Assembly (NCBI RefSeq): GCF_016807185.1
Contig: NZ_JAEVYN010000001.1
Location: forward strand, 620,001 to 684,000
Direction: 5' to 3'
DNA from: Leptolyngbya sp. Cla-17
GTDB lineage: Bacteria; Cyanobacteriota; Cyanobacteriia; Leptolyngbyales; Leptolyngbyaceae
DNA: 64,000 nucleotides
Below, one piece after another: positions 52,593 to 62,549 of this stretch; position 1 is the stretch's first letter, and the number at the start of each line of letters is the position of its first letter. Position numbers and translations under genes: made by a program. A model generated the notes under the pieces. That model saw only the letters and a list, made by a program, of their open reading frames with translations, searched no databases and was not told the DNA's origin.

Positions 52593-54308
52593 CTAAATTG
52601 GTTGCAGTACTGAATCTGATTCCTGAATGGATTCTATCGCGACCTGAAGAACTTCGCTGATTGGGATGATCAGTTGCTCCTCCTGCACGGGAAGAGGATC
52701 AGTCTTTGCGACAACAACTTGTAGATCTGGTTGGAGATTTGTGCTAGTCGTGTTGGTCGGCTGATCTGTCACTGGGGGCACGTTGGCTACAGGCACTACA
52801 GGCGCTACAGGCGGGAAAGGCACATTAACGCCGTAAATCTGATAACCGCTATCTGCCAGGAGGGCAAAATCCATTTCAGTTGGACCTGCTAAATAGTAAA
52901 TCCACTCGTAAGATAAGATGGACGAAATTTTGGCAGCTGGATGCCAGTAGTCATACCCTCCCGTTACTGGATTAGCCCCATCTTGAGACTGTAAAGGAAT
53001 GTCTTGTCCACCGTTAAGTGCTTTGGAATATTCCCCTTTAAAAACAGCAGTTTGAGGTGTTGTGAAGTCTTGCTTGAGGTAGCCTTCCCAGTTCAATCCT
53101 AGCAGTCCTAAAGTATGCCCCAATTCGTGCGATACCGCATTGTATAAGTAGGTATTGCTGACTGCTTCATCGATCGCAATTTGCCCAACGCGGGGCATCA
53201 GATCGGCGGATGTGATCCATCCACCATAATCATATTCAATTCCGCCATAGCCTCCTGCGGTTCCATTAGAGTTTATCGTGTTAACAAACACAACCAAATC
53301 ATCTACATAGCGCCGAGTTTGAAACGCTGTATTGACAGAAGATCCAGTCTTCAGCGTGTTGATTGCCCCATTTAATTGCAAGCCAGTCCATTCATTGGCA
53401 ATTCGGCTTGACCAATCAGTTGATGCTTTTTGTGCGATCGCTCGTCGTTCAAGCGTCCAAAACCCAGAAGTATCGTTGCGAAAGTCAAGGTCAATATCAA
53501 ACCGCGAGGTGTCAGGAGCGTAGGTGTTTGCAACTGAGCCTAAATTATAGATGCCGCTTGCTAGGGCCCCGCCGCTTAGCTGGTAGTCGATAGTATTGCC
53601 AATCGTGCGGTCTGTCCCAATTCCATCCACTTCAGCAATAAACCAAACCGTCTGAATTTGATTCCACGTTTGGGGCGTGAAAGTAACAAAATTCTGAGTA
53701 CCGTTTTGCAGATTGCCATCTGCATCCACGACCAAAAAGCTACCCGGTGTAAATGCCAGCGTAATGTCTGAGGTTGGGGCTTTCTCCAAATTAAGCTTCA
53801 GTTGAAAGGTGCCTGTATCACCTTCTTTTCCACTAAAGAGTAGATTGCTAATAGTAACCATGCTGGGCACACTAGGCGGAGCAACTAACGCAGCAATTGC
53901 TGGGCTATCGACCAATTCTGTGCTTAAGGTCGGTCGGCTCGAACGTCGAGGATCACTACTTCGCTGAGTAGTCAATTCAGCGGCGAGATCTATTTGAGGC
54001 GCAAGTCCGACGGTCAGATCTATTTGAGGCGCAAGTGCGATCGCTCTCTTCCCCAACCTTGTCAAACTGGTCAAGGCCTGATCAAACAGATCTAAAACAG
54101 AGTTCTCTGTAGGGTTTAGCTCGGTTATATCCAGATCAACTAGAGAGCTAGCAGCTCTGAAGAGTTTAACCGACAAAGAATCTGTTGATACTAGGTGAGA
54201 ACCAATATTGAATGATGATGTAGATTCAGTAACTAAATCTTCCAACGAGAAAGATGAGTCAAATCTCAATGGAGACTCGAGGGTGGAATATGTACAATTT
54301 ATACACAT
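52593..54308 (-). CDS. Large zinc metalloprotease-like protein
   Basis: A 571-residue protein with the metzincin-type motif HELGHTLGL at about residue 394 and nothing cytoplasmic about the rest. The first 130 residues are non-repetitive apart from a duplicated LAPQIDL unit; residues about 150-260 form a beta domain (SNLLFSGKEGDTGTFQLKLN) of the calx-beta kind; the protease is at 270-490; the end is Pro/Thr-rich (PVVPVANVPPVTDQPTNTTS). No signal peptide is visible, so export may use another route. Catalytic Glu is intact. Confidence 0.72.
   Translation of the reverse strand: MCINCTYSTLESPLRFDSSFSLEDLVTESTSSFNIGSHLVSTDSLSVKLFRAASSLVDLDITELNPTENSVLDLFDQALTSLTRLGKRAIALAPQIDLTVGLAPQIDLAAELTTQRSSDPRRSSRPTLSTELVDSPAIAALVAPPSVPSMVTISNLLFSGKEGDTGTFQLKLNLEKAPTSDITLAFTPGSFLVVDADGNLQNGTQNFVTFTPQTWNQIQTVWFIAEVDGIGTDRTIGNTIDYQLSGGALASGIYNLGSVANTYAPDTSRFDIDLDFRNDTSGFWTLERRAIAQKASTDWSSRIANEWTGLQLNGAINTLKTGSSVNTAFQTRRYVDDLVVFVNTINSNGTAGGYGGIEYDYGGWITSADLMPRVGQIAIDEAVSNTYLYNAVSHELGHTLGLLGLNWEGYLKQDFTTPQTAVFKGEYSKALNGGQDIPLQSQDGANPVTGGYDYWHPAAKISSILSYEWIYYLAGPTEMDFALLADSGYQIYGVNVPFPPVAPVVPVANVPPVTDQPTNTTSTNLQPDLQVVVAKTDPLPVQEEQLIIPISEVLQVAIESIQESDSVLQPI
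53986..54036 (-). repeat. 21-bp direct repeat within the metalloprotease gene
   Basis: AGATCTATTTGAGGCGCAAG plus one base is repeated exactly, the copies starting at 53986 and 54016, 30 bp (10 codons) apart. It encodes the tandem LAPQIDL units. Confidence 0.85.
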
Positions 54309-54946
54309 AAACTAAAGTTAGTAATATTTAATATTCAGTCAGTTGAGAAATACTATGTATTGCTAATTTTTAGGATGATTTGCAGATATTGCTCGTGATG
54401 ATATGGACACTTTATGAAACGTCTCTATATTTCGTTTATTCGAGCAAGAATGCTAAAACCGATACACCCAGCATTAATCAAAAGATCAAATTTCAACGCT
54501 AGCAATACATCCCATTGAAAACTAGAAAAACTCAGTATATTTTCTAGCATTGCACTGGAAGCCTTGTGTATTTACCCTTACCTAGCATAGTGAGCATTAC
54601 TAGCAAAAATTCCAACTTAATCAATTCTTCATTAACATAAAAATTTTGTCCAAAAATTTTGCCCATAAAGACGTACTTCAAACAGAATGCGATTAAGTAT
54701 GATGTGGCGATCGCTCCTAATCTCTACTGGATAGTACCTTCGCTATCTTATTCAGACAAACTTCTTCTCAAACCGGAATCTTCACGGTTTCTTTATGCAA
54801 ATCTTCGTAGATTTTGAGCTTTTCTGAGTAATTCCTCGGAACCTTTGAAACCGCTTTGTTGCGATCCTTGTAGATAGGCTAGAGCAGTTTCAGAAATTTC
54901 CTGGCTGCCGCTCATAGGCTCGTAAACTCTGGAAGATTGGTAAGTT
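54309..54946. other. Long A/T-rich intergenic region
   Basis: Between the divergent metalloprotease and protein kinase genes. No gene, RNA structure or repeat of note was recognised apart from short A/T tracts such as those around 54640-54665. A gap of this length may hold regulation for both. Confidence 0.45.
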
Positions 54947-57088
54947 ATGCTGGGCAAAATTCTTGGAAGCCGTTACCAAATCAGACAACACTTGGGGGGA
55001 GGTGGTTTTGGGCAAACCTATTTGGCTGATGATTTACATTTGCCTGGACAGCCTACCTGTGTTGTAAAACAGCTGAAACCTAAAAAGGTCGATCCAGAAA
55101 CGTTTCAAGCTGCAAAGCGCCTGTTCGACACAGAAGCTCAGGTGCTGTACGCCCTAGGCAACCATAATCAGATTCCCAGATTATTTGCTCACTTTGAAGA
55201 AGAACAAAAATTCTTCTTGGTGCAAGAATTTATTGAAGGAGTCGTGTTTAATCAAGAATTGCGGCGACGTACTCAAATTGCCGAGGCAGAAGTTTTGCAT
55301 CTTTTGCAGGACATACTGACAGTATTAGAGTTTGTTCACCAGCAACAGGTGGTTCACCGTGATATCAAACCATCCAATTTAATTCGTCGATCGCACGATC
55401 ACTGTTTGGTCCTGATCGATTTCGGTGCAGTTAAACAAATCGGCTGGGCTGATGGTGAGGATCAGCACTCAGCAGATAGTATGGCGATCGGTTCTTCTGG
55501 TTACATGCCGAATGAGCAATTGGCGGGACTGCCCTGCTTCAGTAGTGATATTTACGCGGTTGGCATTCTAGCAATTCAGTGTCTGACAGGCACCTATTTA
55601 CAGAAATTGCCTACAGATCTGAAAACGAGCGAAATTCTATGGCGCGATCGCGCTCAGGTTAGCTCAGAGCTTGCTGCCATTCTAGATACGATGGTGCGCT
55701 ACGATTTTCGCGATCGCTACCCTTCTGCGGCAGAAGCACTAGCAGACTTGAATAGTTTGATGGGAGTTACTTCGGTTGCTGAATTATTAACGGAGCAAAC
55801 AATCGTCACTTTAGAGGGACATTTAGTGTGGCTAGAACGAGGAGACGAACTCTTCCATCAGCAGCGCTACCGTGAAGCCGTTTTTGCCTATGACCGGGTC
55901 ATTCAGGCAAGCTCTAGTGACTATGTGGCATGGTTTAAGCGGGGAATTGCTTTAGAAAATTTGGAGTGTTACGAAGAAGCGGCTGAGTCTTATGAGCGCG
56001 TGCTCCAGCTTCAACCTGAGGATTATCTGGCATGGTACAAGCGCGGCAATGCTTTTGAACGGCTTCAACGATCGCCGGAAGCGCTTCAGGCTTACGAACA
56101 AGTGGTGCAGCTAAAGCCTAATAACTACTGGGCATGGCACGATCGCGGCAAAATGTTGGAAACCCTGAATCGGTTTGAAGAGGCGATTGCATCCTACGAT
56201 CGCGCAGTTAACCTTAAGCCAGATTTTCAGGTTGCAATTACTAGCCGCAAGCAGCTTTTGAGCCGATTAAAGCAAGTGGATACGCTCTACCATTTGCAGC
56301 ATTATGATGAAGCTATTGCCTCCTGCGATCGCTCCATTCAAAACAACCCCAATGATGGCCTTGCCTGGTTTATGCGCGGCATGGCACTGGAAAATTTGCA
56401 GGAATGGGATCACGCGATCGCGGCTTATCAGCGTGTGCTTGAAATCCAGCCGGATGATCACCTTGCTTGGTTTAAGCAGGCAACGCTGCTAGCCACGGTG
56501 AACAAATCGAATGAAGCGCTGATTGCGTTTCAACAGGTCGTACAATTGCAGCCAACTAATTATTGGGCATGGCACGATCGCGGTAAACTGCTAGAAAAAT
56601 TGGGACAATCTGAAGCTGCGATCGCTAGCTATGACCGGGTTTTGCAGCTCAAACCTGACTTTAAAGCGTCAGTAGATGCCCGCACTCGTATTCTTAAACA
56701 GCTTCACAAAAGTGTGATGATGCCGCTAGTAGAAGACGATGTAACCATTTTTTCAGGGACAACTGAAAAAAGCCATTTGATAAATTCCCCGAACTTTGCA
56801 TTACAACAAGGGGCTCTCAACAAGGCTCAGCAACCGCAGCATATTGCTGCGGCTTTGAATCCTGATGAACTTAGTGCTTTTTCTGAAGAAACTTCCATCA
56901 TGCATCGTGTTACGGATTCAACAAAAACCGATTCAATCCATCTGATTGAAGAGGAGGAAAACAGCATTAATCTTTTGGTTGCCAGTCTCATAAGCGGAGA
57001 TGTCTCACCTGAGCCTCTGAGTTCCAAACCTCTAAGTGAACTAGCACTAGAGACCTATCAACCCTTATTTAGCTCAAACCTTATTTAA
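54947..57088 (+). CDS. Serine/threonine protein kinase with TPR repeats
   Basis: A 713-residue cytosolic protein. The kinase domain (about 10-275) has the Gly-rich loop GGGGFGQTY, Lys in CVVKQLKPKK, VVHRDIKPSNL, LIDFGAVKQ and GYMPNEQLAG. Tetratricopeptide repeats follow from about 300 to 590 (HQQRYREAVFAYDRVIQA, AWFKRGIALENLECYEEAAE, and similar). The last 120 residues are hydrophilic and not TPR-like. Such kinase-TPR proteins are common in cyanobacteria. The substrate is unknown. Further TPR-like coding sequence lies just after the stop. Confidence 0.9.
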   Translation: MLGKILGSRYQIRQHLGGGGFGQTYLADDLHLPGQPTCVVKQLKPKKVDPETFQAAKRLFDTEAQVLYALGNHNQIPRLFAHFEEEQKFFLVQEFIEGVVFNQELRRRTQIAEAEVLHLLQDILTVLEFVHQQQVVHRDIKPSNLIRRSHDHCLVLIDFGAVKQIGWADGEDQHSADSMAIGSSGYMPNEQLAGLPCFSSDIYAVGILAIQCLTGTYLQKLPTDLKTSEILWRDRAQVSSELAAILDTMVRYDFRDRYPSAAEALADLNSLMGVTSVAELLTEQTIVTLEGHLVWLERGDELFHQQRYREAVFAYDRVIQASSSDYVAWFKRGIALENLECYEEAAESYERVLQLQPEDYLAWYKRGNAFERLQRSPEALQAYEQVVQLKPNNYWAWHDRGKMLETLNRFEEAIASYDRAVNLKPDFQVAITSRKQLLSRLKQVDTLYHLQHYDEAIASCDRSIQNNPNDGLAWFMRGMALENLQEWDHAIAAYQRVLEIQPDDHLAWFKQATLLATVNKSNEALIAFQQVVQLQPTNYWAWHDRGKLLEKLGQSEAAIASYDRVLQLKPDFKASVDARTRILKQLHKSVMMPLVEDDVTIFSGTTEKSHLINSPNFALQQGALNKAQQPQHIAAALNPDELSAFSEETSIMHRVTDSTKTDSIHLIEEEENSINLLVASLISGDVSPEPLSSKPLSELALETYQPLFSSNLI

Positions 57089-57538
57089 CAAAGGACGCAC
57101 TTAGAAAAGTTACAGCGATATGGAGACGCTCTGATCGCTTTTGATCAAGCTCTGCAACAATGTTCGAGTGACCCAGAACTATGGCAGTGTCAGGCCAAGG
57201 TGTTGACCTTTATAAATCGCCCCGATGAAACAGTGGCTTCTTATAATAAGGTGCTTGAGCTTGGGGAACTTTGGCGTTGTTTAGGATATCTAGCTCGGTT
57301 CATTTGCAGCGCTACAAAGAAGCTGTGGCAGCGTTCGAGCAGGCAGTTAGGCTATATCCTAAACGTCATATGAGGGCGATCGCTGGTGGAACTGAAGTAA
57401 TATTCAGAAGCAATACGATCGTTTGAAACTGCAATCGCCTTAAAGCCCGACTTTCAACCTGCGATCGCTAGACTGCAAGCGTATTCAAAATCGCCTGAAA
57501 CAACTGGAGCAGGGCGCGGGTTGTCGAGTATGAAGTGA
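57089..57538 (+). pseudogene. Decayed TPR tail following the kinase gene
   Basis: Directly after the kinase TAA, in the same frame, the sequence continues THLEKLQRYGDALIAFDQAL and DPELWQCQAKVLTFINRPDE. Later pieces in other frames are LQRYKEAVAAFEQAVRLYP and YSEAIRSFETAIALKPDFQP AIA. All match TPR consensus. So this is a broken TPR array with at least two frameshifts, once part of the kinase or a neighbour. Confidence 0.75.
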
Positions 57539-57611
57539 AACTCGTGAAGGTGTTGATTTAATGTTGGTTGTCAAAGGTATTAAATAGCAGCGGTGTTTTG
57601 TTAGCGGTTCA

Positions 57612-59885
57612 GTGTACGATCGCAGCGCCCACTATGCTTGTACGTCTCGCTTGGATACGCGATTGCCCCGTTCAGTTTATCTACCCATTGTCAGTCGGCT
57701 AATTGCCCTACTGCTGTTGATGGGTTTGATAGTCCCACTCCCATTCCCTATTCTCGATGTCCTTTGTCCTGTGGCACAGGCGGCGATCGCTCAGCCCGAT
57801 CGCGTGCCACTGACTTTGGAAATTTTGCAAGATCGTCTCAAAAATTTGGTGCAAAGCGATGGTTTACCCACGGTCGATCTGCATGGATTAATCATCAATC
57901 TCAGTCCAGAAAATACCGACTTTCGCGACCAGTTTTATCGACTGGTGCAAGCCCAAGTTCAGCGTCCGGGAACGCCGGTGGGTCTGGATTTAAGCAATTC
58001 TGTAATCCAAGGTGATTTTCAAGTTAGTCAGCTTGGGCTACGAGCCCCACTGTATGGGCAGGCACTCGCTCCTATTTTTTCTCCCACAGAGCAAGCGCAA
58101 CTTCAGCGCGATCGCCGCCGCTTATCCCAATTGGGCAAGCTTTCCAAATCCTTGTTGACGACACCCAATCTTGATCCGCAAGCCACTTCTCTGCAAATTA
58201 CTGTCTTTCGCGGTGCCCTCAAGCTGATGCAATCTCGATTTATAGGCAATGCAGATTTTACCAACACATTTTTTCTCAACCGGGTTGAAGCTCAAGGCGC
58301 GCAGTTTTTGCAAACCGCTGACTGGTCACAAGCGCGATTTAGCCAGTCCACTAATTTTGCTGGAGCTTCCTTTAGCCGTGATGCCCGCTTTCGCAGTAGC
58401 ATCTTTTTCACCAAGGTGGATTTTGATCAGGTTCAGTTTCAAGGCACTGTCAATTTCCAGAACAGTGAGTTTCAGGCAACCGCCAATTTCAACCGGGCGG
58501 TTTTTCAACAAACTGCGAATTTTTCCCGGATTCAGTGGCAAGGAAACGCCGATTTTGCTCAAACCCTTTGGCGCGATCAGGTTCTATTTAGCCGCAGCAC
58601 CTTCAGCCAAGCTTTATTTCTTGCCGATGCCGTGTTTGACAAAATGGTGTTGTTTCGAGAAGTGCGATTTAACCAGCCTGTGAACCTGCGGGGCGCGACT
58701 CTGCTAGGGCGCATGGACTTTGGCTATGCGGGATTTGCTAAAGGTGCGCATTTAAATGTGCCTGGATTGAGGTTTGACTCTGATCAGGCAAAACTTGTCG
58801 GAAATCCAGGGCAGATTGGCAAATATATTTCTGTACCCACGCTGCAAGGCAATGAGAATTTGCTGCGGGAACTGGTGCGTAACTTTCGTCGATTAGAGCA
58901 AATTCCAGATGCAAATCAGTTGGAATATACGCGAGAGCGGTTGCGTTGGGGAGAACTGCGGCAGCAAGTGTATGGAATTAATATCAATATGGCACCTGTC
59001 GCGCAGTTGACGCGGCTGGGGTTTTCAGGGGAACAGGCGACCGCGATCGCCCAACGTCGGACGCAGTTACCCTTCCGCAACCCCACTGAATTGCTGTCAC
59101 TAGGAGCAATTGATCTGGCAACCTATATCAATGTGCGCGATCGCGTCATTGCCAGAGATGTGATGTCTCCTAGCCAAGAAGTGCTGAGTCGCATCGGCAC
59201 GGGGCTGGCATGCATCAGTTTGGGATTACTTTTATTACTCAGTCGTTATGGCACCAATACTTGGCTCATTTTTGGGGTAGGTCTGGTGGCGATCGCCTAT
59301 TTCGGCGTGTTGTTTTGGCTGGTCGATCGCTGGCGACGAATCGCACCCAACCCGATTTTGCCCTCACCCAGTGAAGCGGTTTGGGTGATGAGTGCCTATA
59401 GCCTTCTAACTTTGGCAGGGTTTAGCGCCATTTTCCGCAATGCTGAATATCCGTTTTGGACGCTGTTGAGCTTGGGTGCGATCGCGGTTCCCTTCCCGGC
59501 TTTGCTACTGATCAGCCTTTATAAAAAAGGACGCTACCATCCCTTAATGAATGTCAGCTACTTCAGCGAAGAAGGCTCTCTGCGCCAGTTACGTATTTTA
59601 ATTGGGCGACTTCCCATCCTGCCTCGCTTTGAGATGTTTCGTGAGCGCTATGTCCCTATTCTGTGGAATCGCCGCTGGAGTTGGCTCAACTACTTCGATT
59701 TCAGCTTTAACAACTTGCTGAAATTTGGCTTTAACGACATTCGTTTGCGCGATGAACACCTGCCAGGACTGTTGACTACTCTGGTTTGGTATCAGTGGGC
59801 GTTAGGAATCCTCTACATTGCCCTCCTGCTCTGGACGCTCTCTCGCACCATCCCTGGACTCAACCTGCTCATTTATTTCAAGTGA
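57612..59885 (+). CDS. Pentapeptide-repeat membrane protein with a helix-hairpin-helix domain
   Basis: A 757-residue protein from a GTG at 57612. After a signal-like segment (LIALLLLMGLIVPLPFPIL) comes a pentapeptide beta-helix (about 200-390; SRFIGNADFTNTFFLNRVEA and similar), then a ComEA-like helix-hairpin-helix (NINMAPVAQLTRLGFSGEQA, about 455-500), and then six membrane segments with a cytoplasmic or periplasmic C-terminal loop. The combination is rare; I do not know a function. It is convergent with the alpha/beta hydrolase gene, 18 bp apart. Confidence 0.8.
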   Translation: MYDRSAHYACTSRLDTRLPRSVYLPIVSRLIALLLLMGLIVPLPFPILDVLCPVAQAAIAQPDRVPLTLEILQDRLKNLVQSDGLPTVDLHGLIINLSPENTDFRDQFYRLVQAQVQRPGTPVGLDLSNSVIQGDFQVSQLGLRAPLYGQALAPIFSPTEQAQLQRDRRRLSQLGKLSKSLLTTPNLDPQATSLQITVFRGALKLMQSRFIGNADFTNTFFLNRVEAQGAQFLQTADWSQARFSQSTNFAGASFSRDARFRSSIFFTKVDFDQVQFQGTVNFQNSEFQATANFNRAVFQQTANFSRIQWQGNADFAQTLWRDQVLFSRSTFSQALFLADAVFDKMVLFREVRFNQPVNLRGATLLGRMDFGYAGFAKGAHLNVPGLRFDSDQAKLVGNPGQIGKYISVPTLQGNENLLRELVRNFRRLEQIPDANQLEYTRERLRWGELRQQVYGININMAPVAQLTRLGFSGEQATAIAQRRTQLPFRNPTELLSLGAIDLATYINVRDRVIARDVMSPSQEVLSRIGTGLACISLGLLLLLSRYGTNTWLIFGVGLVAIAYFGVLFWLVDRWRRIAPNPILPSPSEAVWVMSAYSLLTLAGFSAIFRNAEYPFWTLLSLGAIAVPFPALLLISLYKKGRYHPLMNVSYFSEEGSLRQLRILIGRLPILPRFEMFRERYVPILWNRRWSWLNYFDFSFNNLLKFGFNDIRLRDEHLPGLLTTLVWYQWALGILYIALLLWTLSRTIPGLNLLIYFK

Positions 59886-59903
59886 TAGGCACTCAGCGCC
59901 CGC

Positions 59904-60800
59904 TCAAACTGTAGAGGAACTGATGAACGCCAAGATTGCTTCAGCAGTAATTTCGGGTTTTTCTAAATGGGGCACATGTCCGCAGTTGGGTATCCAAACA
60001 AGCTGACTGTGGGGCAAAGCAGCAGTGAACTTTTCGGCATCAGCGATACCCAAAATGCGATCGCGATCGCCCCAAATAATCTGTGTTGGCTGAGTGACTT
60101 GGGCGATTTTGTTGGCAAGGAAGTTGTAACCGTTGCTTTTGGTAAAGGCAATCAGCGCCTGTTGCCAACCAGCCAGTTGTAGATGAAGCGCGGCACAAAG
60201 GTCGGCATCGGCGGTGACAAAACTGGGATCGGCATAGGCTTGCAGGCTAACCCGACGACGAACCCCAGGGCGACGCAGAAATTCAGTTGCGAGATAACCC
60301 AAGGGCGGAATCAAAAATTTGCCGATTTCTGGACCTGCGGCAAAACCAGCGCTGTCTATCAATATCAGTTGTTTTACGGCTTCAGGATGGCTAAGGGCAA
60401 AGTCGATCGCGGCGGCTCCGCCCATGGAAGCACCCACCAGCACCATGGGTTGCCCAATCAAAGTTTTCCAGGTGCAGTAAAGATGGGTCTTGATAGCAGC
60501 GGGCGTAAAGGACACATTGGTTGGGCGATCGGTAAAGCCAAAACCCAGTAAGTCTATGTTCCAGGTTGCATGATTGGTGGCAAGCAAGGGCTGCAATCGG
60601 CGAAATTCGAATACGGAACTATCAAAACCGTGTAGCAGCAAGATTGGAGGATTGCCTACGCCTTGTTGTACAAATGCTGTGGCGATCGCATCAGATCTAA
60701 GCGGTGTTAAAATCTCTCGCCGCTGAATCTGCCTTGCCAACTCAATCGAGGTGGGTTCAGTTAGTTGGGCAATTGTGGCAGGTAGAAAATTTGGGTACAT
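59904..60800 (-). CDS. Alpha/beta hydrolase
   Basis: A 298-residue protein with oxyanion motif LLLHGFDSSVFEFRRL, Ser nucleophile in GASMGGAA, acid in WGDRDRILG and base His in PNCGHVPHLEKPE. All three catalytic residues are present. Similar proteins in cyanobacteria are annotated generically as esterases or peptidases. Monocistronic; substrate unknown. Confidence 0.88.
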   Translation of the reverse strand: MYPNFLPATIAQLTEPTSIELARQIQRREILTPLRSDAIATAFVQQGVGNPPILLLHGFDSSVFEFRRLQPLLATNHATWNIDLLGFGFTDRPTNVSFTPAAIKTHLYCTWKTLIGQPMVLVGASMGGAAAIDFALSHPEAVKQLILIDSAGFAAGPEIGKFLIPPLGYLATEFLRRPGVRRRVSLQAYADPSFVTADADLCAALHLQLAGWQQALIAFTKSNGYNFLANKIAQVTQPTQIIWGDRDRILGIADAEKFTAALPHSQLVWIPNCGHVPHLEKPEITAEAILAFISSSTV

Positions 60801-60879
60801 TTTCTTAGTCTACAGGGCAACCGTTTACAGTTAGCCTTGAGCATGGCAGTCTAGAATTCATTCCTTTGCTGATTTTCTG

Positions 60880-61599
60880 ATGACTCCTGAACAAGAGCAA
60901 GCCGTTTTAGACCTCCGCACTCGTAACGTCGCCCCAAAGCAAATTGCCCGTCAGCTTGGATTACGTCCGGCGGAAGTGAGCGCTCTGATTAAAGCACAAG
61001 CCGAACAAGCTGCTACGGCTCGGCTGGCAACTGGAGAGTTGAACCTACTTTTTCAATGTTTAGTCAATCAAAATTGCTTGGCCGGTCTTTTCCCGGAGCG
61101 TCAGATGGAGAGTGCGACAGACCCATCACCTGAATCTGAAGAAGATACGGATGCTGGATTGGCAGTGATTATCCTATCGCGTAAGGCAGGGTTTAATCGG
61201 CTCGAAGTTTGCACTTACCTGGTCGATTTATGGTGCTTAGGCGTAAAAGATGTATCGGGTCCTCGCTTGATGCCTCCTAGCACCTACAAAGAGTTTGTAG
61301 AATTTGCCTATAAGCCCTTTCCTGCGGGAGTAGAAGCAATTCCTTTAGAACTGGCTCAAGCAATTGTATTTGGCGGCATTGAATATGCGAAAACTCTAGG
61401 CTTTCAACCCCATTCAGAATTTGAACTCGTGCGATCGCAACTAGGAAACTGGGATGGAACGTCTGCTTTAACCTTTGGACGAAATGGAAAACCCTGTTAT
61501 GTCAATGGTCCCTACGACGACCCAATCAAAACGCTTAGAATCCTTCGCGAAACCGTAGGCGAAGGGAATTTTGATTTTATCTTGGCTGACGAAGACTAA
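60880..61599 (+). CDS. HTH-containing hypothetical protein
   Basis: A 239-residue protein. The first 40 residues form an HTH (VLDLRTRNVAPKQIARQLGL, then RPAEVSALIK) like those of sigma region 4 or resolvase-type proteins. A C-terminal domain follows (IILSRKAGFNRLEVCTYLVD, PLELAQAIVFGGIEYAKTLG) and ends with LRETVGEGNFDFILADED, unknown to me. It is convergent with hetR, sharing a 41-bp gap. Confidence 0.7.
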   Translation: MTPEQEQAVLDLRTRNVAPKQIARQLGLRPAEVSALIKAQAEQAATARLATGELNLLFQCLVNQNCLAGLFPERQMESATDPSPESEEDTDAGLAVIILSRKAGFNRLEVCTYLVDLWCLGVKDVSGPRLMPPSTYKEFVEFAYKPFPAGVEAIPLELAQAIVFGGIEYAKTLGFQPHSEFELVRSQLGNWDGTSALTFGRNGKPCYVNGPYDDPIKTLRILRETVGEGNFDFILADED

Positions 61600-61621
61600 A
61601 AAAAACACCCAATCTATGGGT
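61599..61621 (-). terminator. Putative terminator of hetR
   Basis: On the minus strand ACCCA-TAGAT-TGGGT (61621-61607) is followed by G and a run of seven or more T residues (to 61599). The stem is short but the U-tract and placement, 20 bp after the hetR stop, fit an intrinsic terminator. Confidence 0.55.
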
Positions 61622-61640
61622 TCCAAATCAACACCTTGGA

Positions 61641-62549
61641 TTATGGTTCTGGTTGTCGTGATCCCATTGCCATTTGAACTACAAACGACACGCCTCCCAC
61701 TTGATGGTAGCGATCTGCCCAGGCTCGGATGACTTCATCGAGTTCTTCAATTGCCTGATCAATGCGATCAAGGGGGATATCTAGTTCTTCTAAAATCCGC
61801 ATCACTTGAGGGTGGCGATTTGCCCAATCGTTCATTAAGCGAAAATATTGGGCGGTGTCTTCGACCATGATGAATGTGCGCTCTTCTTCCGCCGCAGGAG
61901 AATAGGAGACGCGAGTTAAAGCATAAAAGGGCATCCCCCAAGGGGAATCTATCCGAGTGACCGTGCCAGAATACAGCAGACGGCGTTTAATATGCTCTGC
62001 TAAGGCTTCGCTGAGGGGCATCCGGCGATCGCTCGGCAAATCTTCTTGCGATCGTCCATGTAAAAACTCAATCAGATCCAAAAATTGAAAAGAGTTAATG
62101 ATCTGAGCATCTGGCAAACTGCTATCACCGAGCTTTTGTTCGAGTTGCCGCTTTTCTTCAGAGGTTAGGCTAGAACCTGCAATCCGCGATCGCCCCGGCT
62201 GCCACGGAAACTGCTCCATCCACACATATGGAAACTGAATTAGGTAGCGAGGCTCCTGGGAACCTAGCATTTTTAGCAGCTTACCTTCCGTCAGAGCTTC
62301 TCGAACTTCTTCTACAATCGCCTTCACTCGCTTCGGCTCAATGTGATGCAAGTGCCCCGTCATTCGGAGATTGTGTTCTTGCTCTAAATAAGTCATATAA
62401 ATGGCACATTTTGCCGCCGTTGCTGCCGCGTCTAAAAACGCTCCGTGCCGATGCCCACCCGTTCGCATAGCGCTAAACGCTAAATAAAGCATGATTTGAT
62501 CCATCGCACTTGGACTAAGGCGCTTGATCAAATCGATATCGTTAGTCAT
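61641..62549 (-). CDS. hetR: Heterocyst differentiation regulator HetR
   Basis: A 302-residue transcription factor, length as expected (about 299). The sequence is closely similar along the whole protein: NDIDLIKRLSPSAMDQIMLY, AFLDAAATAAKCAIYMTYLE (Cys48), LGSQEPRYLIQFPYVWMEQF, LAEHIKRRLLYSGTVTRIDS, PWGMPFYALTR. HetR is a dimeric DNA-binding protein that controls heterocyst formation and is inhibited by PatS/HetN/PatX peptides ending in RGSGR-type motifs. It also occurs in non-heterocystous filamentous species. It is transcribed alone, with 644 bp upstream and a response-regulator gene diverging beyond it. Confidence 0.97.
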   Translation of the reverse strand: MTNDIDLIKRLSPSAMDQIMLYLAFSAMRTGGHRHGAFLDAAATAAKCAIYMTYLEQEHNLRMTGHLHHIEPKRVKAIVEEVREALTEGKLLKMLGSQEPRYLIQFPYVWMEQFPWQPGRSRIAGSSLTSEEKRQLEQKLGDSSLPDAQIINSFQFLDLIEFLHGRSQEDLPSDRRMPLSEALAEHIKRRLLYSGTVTRIDSPWGMPFYALTRVSYSPAAEEERTFIMVEDTAQYFRLMNDWANRHPQVMRILEELDIPLDRIDQAIEELDEVIRAWADRYHQVGGVSFVVQMAMGSRQPEP

